From Endobacterium cereale (GTDB lineage Bacteria; Pseudomonadota; Alphaproteobacteria; Rhizobiales; Rhizobiaceae), in assembly GCF_009617585.1 (NCBI RefSeq), contig NZ_WIXI01000051.1, positions 62,001 to 126,000 on the forward strand: a stretch of DNA of 64,000 bases, given 5' to 3'. The notes under the pieces were generated by a model. It did not search any database and was not told the DNA's origin. It saw only the letters and a program-made list of their open reading frames with translations. How positions within the stretch are numbered: the first letter of the stretch is position 1; the number at the start of each line of letters is the position of its first letter. Positions 59,872-64,000 of this stretch are shown here, piece by piece. The position numbers and the translations under genes were made by a program.

Positions 59872-60885
59872 TTAAGGACGGACAGCACTCTGCTGCAATA
59901 CGGCCTCGGCCATTCGATGCGCTCCAGCCCTTGTTGAAACAAGAAACGCGTCGATCTTTGAAATTTCCTGTTCCGTAAACTGAAGCTGCGAAATGAAGGC
60001 TTCGTCGACAACACTTGGGATATTGGTCAATTTTCGGCTGTCCCCCAAGCCAACATCCCTAAGCAACGACGTAATCTTCGGCGTGTTGGACTCCAGATAG
60101 ACGAAGGGAGTTTTGGTAAGCAAACAGATTGTGACAGTGTGATAACGCCCGGTGACGATGAGGCGTTTCGAGCCGACCCATTCTATGAATTGTTCCGCAG
60201 CGGAAAACCGATTGTCTGCTCCATAAGTCTTTTCACGTAAATAAGCCCGTAGCCATTTTCTCACGCGAGCAATGGAAAGTATTTTCCGAAAGCCTGGCCA
60301 ACGAGGAACAGTAGAGACCATGGGACAGAAAGAAGCGCCTGATTGACGGGCGAGCGACCGCAAACGCGCGCTCACCGAATGATGCACACTGTCTGTAAAG
60401 CCAACACCGCTGCGATCACGTTCAGCCGAAAGTGGCCACTCGTAAGCAAGGGTCATATCGGCCACGACGGCCGCCTCAAGACCGAAACTTCGGGCCTCAG
60501 CGGCACTGGCCTCGTCGCGCACAGAAAGAGAGTGAAACTGCCCCAAACGCTCGTAGAGTGCTTTTCCGTTGGCGTACAACGTCGAGTTCACCAAAACGAC
60601 CGGGATATGTTGGGAACGACCCAAAGCACCCAACTCGGCAAGAATCATAGCATTTTTACGCGTATCCGAGTGATGAAGAGTGCCCTCCCCATTCACGAGG
60701 ATCAGATCCACCTCCCGCCAGTCGGGCATGTGATCAGCATGTGTTCGCCAGTCCTTGTTAAAAGGCCACCTGAACACAACGGTGCCGCCGTGATCCTCTA
60801 TCAGGCGGATCAGGTTTTGCATCACAATGGCGCAACCGTAATGTCCCGCATCCGGCTCCGTATCGTTAAATATCGCAACTCTCAC
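59872..60885 (-). CDS. Polysaccharide pyruvyl transferase family protein
   Basis: 337 residues from a GTG at 60885 (RVAIFNDTEPDAGHYGCAIVMQNLI). No ATG lies nearby; a TTG 3 bp earlier is an alternative. Motifs LILVNGEGTLHHSD, VVLVNSTLY, VRDEASAAEARSFGL and KRLIVTGRYHTVTICLLTKTPFV fit the PS_pyruv_trans (CsaB) family, which adds pyruvyl groups to polysaccharides. The 5' end overlaps the capsule-gene remnant, so the gene may have been brought next to it by rearrangement. Confidence 0.85.
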   Translation of the reverse strand: MRVAIFNDTEPDAGHYGCAIVMQNLIRLIEDHGGTVVFRWPFNKDWRTHADHMPDWREVDLILVNGEGTLHHSDTRKNAMILAELGALGRSQHIPVVLVNSTLYANGKALYERLGQFHSLSVRDEASAAEARSFGLEAAVVADMTLAYEWPLSAERDRSGVGFTDSVHHSVSARLRSLARQSGASFCPMVSTVPRWPGFRKILSIARVRKWLRAYLREKTYGADNRFSAAEQFIEWVGSKRLIVTGRYHTVTICLLTKTPFVYLESNTPKITSLLRDVGLGDSRKLTNIPSVVDEAFISQLQFTEQEISKIDAFLVSTRAGAHRMAEAVLQQSAVRP

Positions 60886-61228
60886 CAACAGCAGTCACCC
60901 CTTTTACGTCAAATCCTAGCCGATAAAGTTCGCGCAGTCGCAGAAGTTCGGAGATGGCTTCTTCGGCTTCGCACCAATGGCCATCTTCGCGTTTGTAAAG
61001 CTGATACATAACGTAGAGCGCTAGAGTAGTTCGTCCAAACTGCGCTGACGTGTTCGGGCAGGAAAGCGACGATAGTCCTTGGAAAGCCCCCAACCCGCAT
61101 AAATGGGGGCGTCCAAAGCATGCATCTCCTTGCCCATAAGAAGCGCTTCAAAGCCTAGCATCGAAGAAAATACAGAAACCTTCCACCACTTCCAGAACGG
61201 AAACTGGTCAGAAGACTGATATTTCCCT
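60866..61228 (-). pseudogene. 3' remnant of a KpsC-like capsule polysaccharide gene
   Basis: From 61228 the minus strand reads WWKVSVFSSMLGFEALLMG and DAPIYAGWGLSKDYRRFPARTRQ, the conserved end of capsule polysaccharide (KpsC/Capsule_synth) proteins. A TAG at 61023-61021 stops it. One base later in frame it continues LALYVMYQLYKREDGHWCEAEEAISELLRLR to a stop at 60866. So only the last 115 or so codons survive, with a frameshift near 61025. The remainder of the gene is missing. Confidence 0.82.
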
Positions 61229-61346
61229 CATCCACAAGCTGCCAGCAGCCTGAATTTATTTGAGAGTTTTTTGAACATACCAATCATTTCCACGCCGCCG
61301 AACGACAGCGCCTAGGCCAACATCGTCAAGAGCAGCGAGCCTAAGC

Positions 61347-61814
61347 TCACACCTCGACCAACCCTGCCCTTTTCACCTGCCGGATCGTCAGCATCGTCCT
61401 GACCGTATCCACATGCTCGTTTGCGGTCAGAACTTCGATGACAAAGTCCTGGAAGCGGCTAAGATTCTCGGACACGCAGTGCAACAGAAAGTCGCTGTCG
61501 CCTGAAACCATCCAGGCCTGGCGCACCATCGGCCATCGTTCAGTGGCGGCAGCAAACGATTTTAGGTTCGCCTCCGACTGATGCTTGAGCCCGACAACGC
61601 AGAAAGCAACCAGATCGAAACCCAGCTTGGCGCCGCTCAACATCGCATGGTAGCCTTCGATAATGCCGCTTTCTTCGAGCTTTCGCACACGCCGAAGACA
61701 GGGAGGCGCAGAAATGCCGACCCGCTCGGCCAGTTCGACATTCGTCATGCGGCCATCGGCCTGCAGTTCCCGCAGAATTTTCAGATCGATGCTATCGAGT
61801 TCTACGCGGATCAC
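61347..61814 (-). CDS. Lrp/AsnC-family regulator
   Basis: 155 residues. The N-terminal HTH reads LDSIDLKILRELQADGRMTNVELAERVGISAPPCLRRVRKLEESGII and is followed by an AsnC-type ligand domain (WMVSGDSDFLLHCVSENLSRFQDFV). Such proteins control amino acid metabolism. It is divergent from trxB across 258 bp, an arrangement common in rhizobia. No clear binding site could be defined. Confidence 0.95.
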   Translation of the reverse strand: MIRVELDSIDLKILRELQADGRMTNVELAERVGISAPPCLRRVRKLEESGIIEGYHAMLSGAKLGFDLVAFCVVGLKHQSEANLKSFAAATERWPMVRQAWMVSGDSDFLLHCVSENLSRFQDFVIEVLTANEHVDTVRTMLTIRQVKRAGLVEV

Positions 61815-62072
61815 GGCACTGCCTTTCTGTCGTTGTCACGCAAGCATCCTCTACAGAACTCCGCAATTTCCGCAACAAAGTTTCGGATCCGCGACGGATT
61901 GTTACACAGAAGCCTCAAGACCTGTTGGAAACGCATGGCTGACCTTGAATATCCGCATGGAACAATCTTAAATGAATGAGCGCAGGCGGTGGAATGCGGC
62001 TTCGTCCCCATATAGGGATGCAGTTTCCCAGCACAGGCATCACGCCGCGGCACTGAATGAAGGATCGTTTCC

Positions 62073-63047
62073 ATGTCTGCCCGTCACACCCAGGTACTCA
62101 TCATCGGCTCCGGCCCTGCCGGCTACACGGCGGCAATCTATGCCGCACGCGCCATGTTGAAACCGGTATTGATCGCCGGCATGGAACAGGGTGGCCAGTT
62201 GATGATCACCACCGACGTTGAAAATTATCCGGGCTTTGCCGATCCGATCCAGGGGCCGTGGCTGATGGAACAGATGCTGGGACAGGCCCAGCATGTCGGT
62301 GCTGAAATCGTCAACGACCTCGTCACCGAGGTTGATACCAGCCATCGCCCCTTCACGGTCAAGACCGATAGCGGGCAGGTCTGGACCGCCGACACGCTGA
62401 TCATCGCCACAGGCGCCAAGGCAAAATGGCTTGGCATCGAAAGCGAGCAGGCATTCCAGGGCTTTGGCGTTTCCGCCTGCGCCACATGCGACGGTTTCTT
62501 CTATCGCAACAAGGACGTCATCGTCGTTGGCGGCGGAAACTCGGCGGTGGAGGAAGCACTTTACCTCTCCAACATCGCAAAGACGGTCACCGTCGTGCAT
62601 CGCCGCGACAGCTTCCGCTCGGAAAAGATCCTGCAGGAACGCCTGTTCCAGCGCGACAACGTCAAGATTTTGTGGAACACCGAGATCGCCGAAATCACCG
62701 GCACCCCGGCCAAGTCGCCGATGCCGCCATCGGTATCCGGTGTGCGTCTACGCGACACCCGCACCGGCACCGTCAGCGACAGCACCATTGACGGCGTGTT
62801 CGTGGCAATCGGCCATGCGCCAGCCGTAGAGCTTTTCAGGGACAAGCTGAAACTGAAGTCAAACGGCTATCTGTGGACCGCGCCCGATTCGACCGCGACC
62901 GATGTGCCTGGAATTTTTGCTGCCGGCGACGTCACCGACGACACGTTCCGTCAGGCGATCACCGCTGCCGGCATGGGTTGCATGGCGGCGCTCGAAGCCG
63001 AACGTTTCATTGCCGGCATCCAGCCGATTGCCGAAGCCGCCGAATAA
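62073..63047 (+). CDS. trxB: Thioredoxin reductase
   Basis: 324 residues. FAD-binding GSGPAGYTAAIYAAR at 12-26, active-site CATC at 136-139, NADPH-binding VVGGGNSAVEEALYLSNIA and GIFAAGDVTDD near 280-290. It reduces thioredoxin with NADPH in the cytoplasm. It precedes the LysR gene by 23 bp on the same strand and may be co-transcribed with it. Confidence 0.98.
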   Translation: MSARHTQVLIIGSGPAGYTAAIYAARAMLKPVLIAGMEQGGQLMITTDVENYPGFADPIQGPWLMEQMLGQAQHVGAEIVNDLVTEVDTSHRPFTVKTDSGQVWTADTLIIATGAKAKWLGIESEQAFQGFGVSACATCDGFFYRNKDVIVVGGGNSAVEEALYLSNIAKTVTVVHRRDSFRSEKILQERLFQRDNVKILWNTEIAEITGTPAKSPMPPSVSGVRLRDTRTGTVSDSTIDGVFVAIGHAPAVELFRDKLKLKSNGYLWTAPDSTATDVPGIFAAGDVTDDTFRQAITAAGMGCMAALEAERFIAGIQPIAEAAE

Positions 63048-63070
63048 CGACGACGAGAAGGGATCATGGC

Positions 63071-63973
63071 ATGGTGGTGCCTCTAGACTGGGACAAATTG
63101 CGCATCTTTCACGCGGCGGCGGAGGCTGGGTCCTTCACCCATGCGGCAGACAAGCTGCACCTGTCCCAGTCGGCGATTAGCCGCCAGGTCAGCGCGCTCG
63201 AACAGGATGTGGGCGTCAAACTCTTCCACCGCCATGCCCGCGGCCTCATCCTCACCGAACAGGGGGAGCTGCTCTACCGCACCGCCCATGACGTGCTCCT
63301 GAAGCTCGAAACGGTGAAAATGCAGCTGACCGAGACGACCGACAAGCCGTCTGGAAAACTGCGCGTCACCACCACGGTTGGCCTCGGCCAGGGCTGGCTC
63401 ACTGACAAAGTTCAGGAGTTTCTGCAGCTCTATCCGGAAATGTCGATCCAGCTGATCCTCGATAACGAGGAAGTCGACGTCAACATGCGTCATGCCGATT
63501 GCGCCATCCGCCTTCGCCAGCCGCAACAGTCGGACCTCATCCAGCGCAAGCTGTTTACCGTGCACATGCATGTCTATGCGGCGCCTTCCTATATCAATCG
63601 CTTCGGAGAGCCGCAGACAGTTGATGACCTCGACAATCATCGAATCATCAGCTTCGGGCAGCCTGCGCCCAATTACCTGCTGAACGTGAACTGGCTGGAA
63701 GATGCCGGGCGTTCATCCGACAATCCGCGCAGCCCACACCTGCAGATCAACAGCCAGACGTCGATCAAGCGCGCCTGTCTTCTGGGTATCGGCATTGCCG
63801 TCCTCCCGGATTATATCGTCGGTCGCGACCCGGGGCTGATTCAGTTGGCGATCAACGCGGACATCCCATCTTTCGACACCTATTTCTGCTATCCCGACGA
63901 GATCAAGAACGCGGCAAAGCTCAAGGTTTTCCGCGACTTCATCGTCGCCAAGGCCCGAAACTGGAACTTCTGA
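63071..63973 (+). CDS. LysR-family transcriptional regulator
   Basis: 300 residues from MVVPLDWDKLRIFHAAAEAGSF. The HTH (HAADKLHLSQSAISRQVSALEQDVGVKLFHRHARG) is typical, followed by a LysR substrate-binding domain with LLGIGIAVLPDYIV near the end. An in-frame extension into trxB is rejected. It lies just after trxB; whether it regulates redox genes is unknown. Confidence 0.94.
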   Translation: MVVPLDWDKLRIFHAAAEAGSFTHAADKLHLSQSAISRQVSALEQDVGVKLFHRHARGLILTEQGELLYRTAHDVLLKLETVKMQLTETTDKPSGKLRVTTTVGLGQGWLTDKVQEFLQLYPEMSIQLILDNEEVDVNMRHADCAIRLRQPQQSDLIQRKLFTVHMHVYAAPSYINRFGEPQTVDDLDNHRIISFGQPAPNYLLNVNWLEDAGRSSDNPRSPHLQINSQTSIKRACLLGIGIAVLPDYIVGRDPGLIQLAINADIPSFDTYFCYPDEIKNAAKLKVFRDFIVAKARNWNF

Positions 63974-64000
63974 TCGCTTCTCGGTTACGATGGAGCATTT

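Noticed and set aside
1..64000. CRISPR array, rRNA operon or complete insertion sequence
   Set aside because: No regularly spaced identical repeats, no rRNA segments and no transposase gene with terminal repeats were seen.

Overview
The window reads as a chromosomal segment of an alphaproteobacterium of the family Rhizobiaceae, most like Agrobacterium/Rhizobium. The evidence is an rpoD-dnaG pair, a GatB/YqeY gene, carA and carB separated by about 8 kb, greA followed by an lpcC-type LPS mannosyltransferase, an Lrp gene divergent from trxB, and alphaproteobacterial regulatory signatures such as a GTTC-N7-GTTC LexA box. Species assignment is inference; no rRNA or intact tRNA gene is present.

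Layout. 1-9795: one long minus-strand operon (transcribed from about 9003 down past base 1) encoding an AA_synth (DUF1185) protein, an alpha/beta hydrolase, a flavin reductase, a luciferase-like monooxygenase, an aldehyde dehydrogenase, a NIPSNAP protein and a polyamine-type ABC importer. It faces an FCD-type GntR regulator across a perfect TGGTATACCA dyad. It looks like uptake and oxidative breakdown of an unknown small organic, perhaps nitrogenous, compound. 9796-12030: an MFS exporter and divergent TetR regulator, bracketed by imperfect 33-bp repeats that resemble tRNA 3' ends.

12161-28400 is accessory DNA. A type VI secretion effector module runs vgrG - DUF2169 adaptor - DUF4150 PAAR-like protein - rhs - immunity gene. 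It is followed by a second candidate immunity gene and a shortened duplicate of the rhs core, and is flanked by an AP2-domain protein, a truncated and frameshifted Ti-type traA relaxase/helicase remnant, a HigBA-like toxin-antitoxin pair with its own promoter/operator, a replication-type HTH protein with a probable frameshift, and a frameshifted small secreted protein. No T6SS structural genes are in the window, so the module would depend on a secretion apparatus elsewhere.

28500-64000 is mainly core genome: YjbQ, a polysaccharide deacetylase, a TonB-like DUF930 protein, TetR/SMR efflux, a Phd/VapC pair, rpoD, dnaG, a 0.9-kb gene-free stretch with two terminator-ended structured-RNA candidates, GatB/YqeY, carA, an antibiotic-biosynthesis-monooxygenase gene under a textbook SoxR box, MATE, DUF2938, a zinc metallopeptidase, a soluble chemoreceptor, an Fsr-type exporter, PAP2, carB, a DUF2235 hydrolase, a UdgX/radical-SAM DNA-repair operon whose promoter carries a LexA box, greA with an intrinsic terminator in its leader, LPS/polysaccharide genes including a capsule-gene relic, Lrp, trxB and a LysR regulator.

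The most worthwhile leads are the Rhs C-terminal toxin/immunity pair with its rhs-core scar, the SOS-controlled UdgX-radical SAM operon, the SoxR promoter fused to the carA terminator, the structured RNA candidate at 38568-38917, the greA leader terminator, and the uncharacterised two-component monooxygenase operon.
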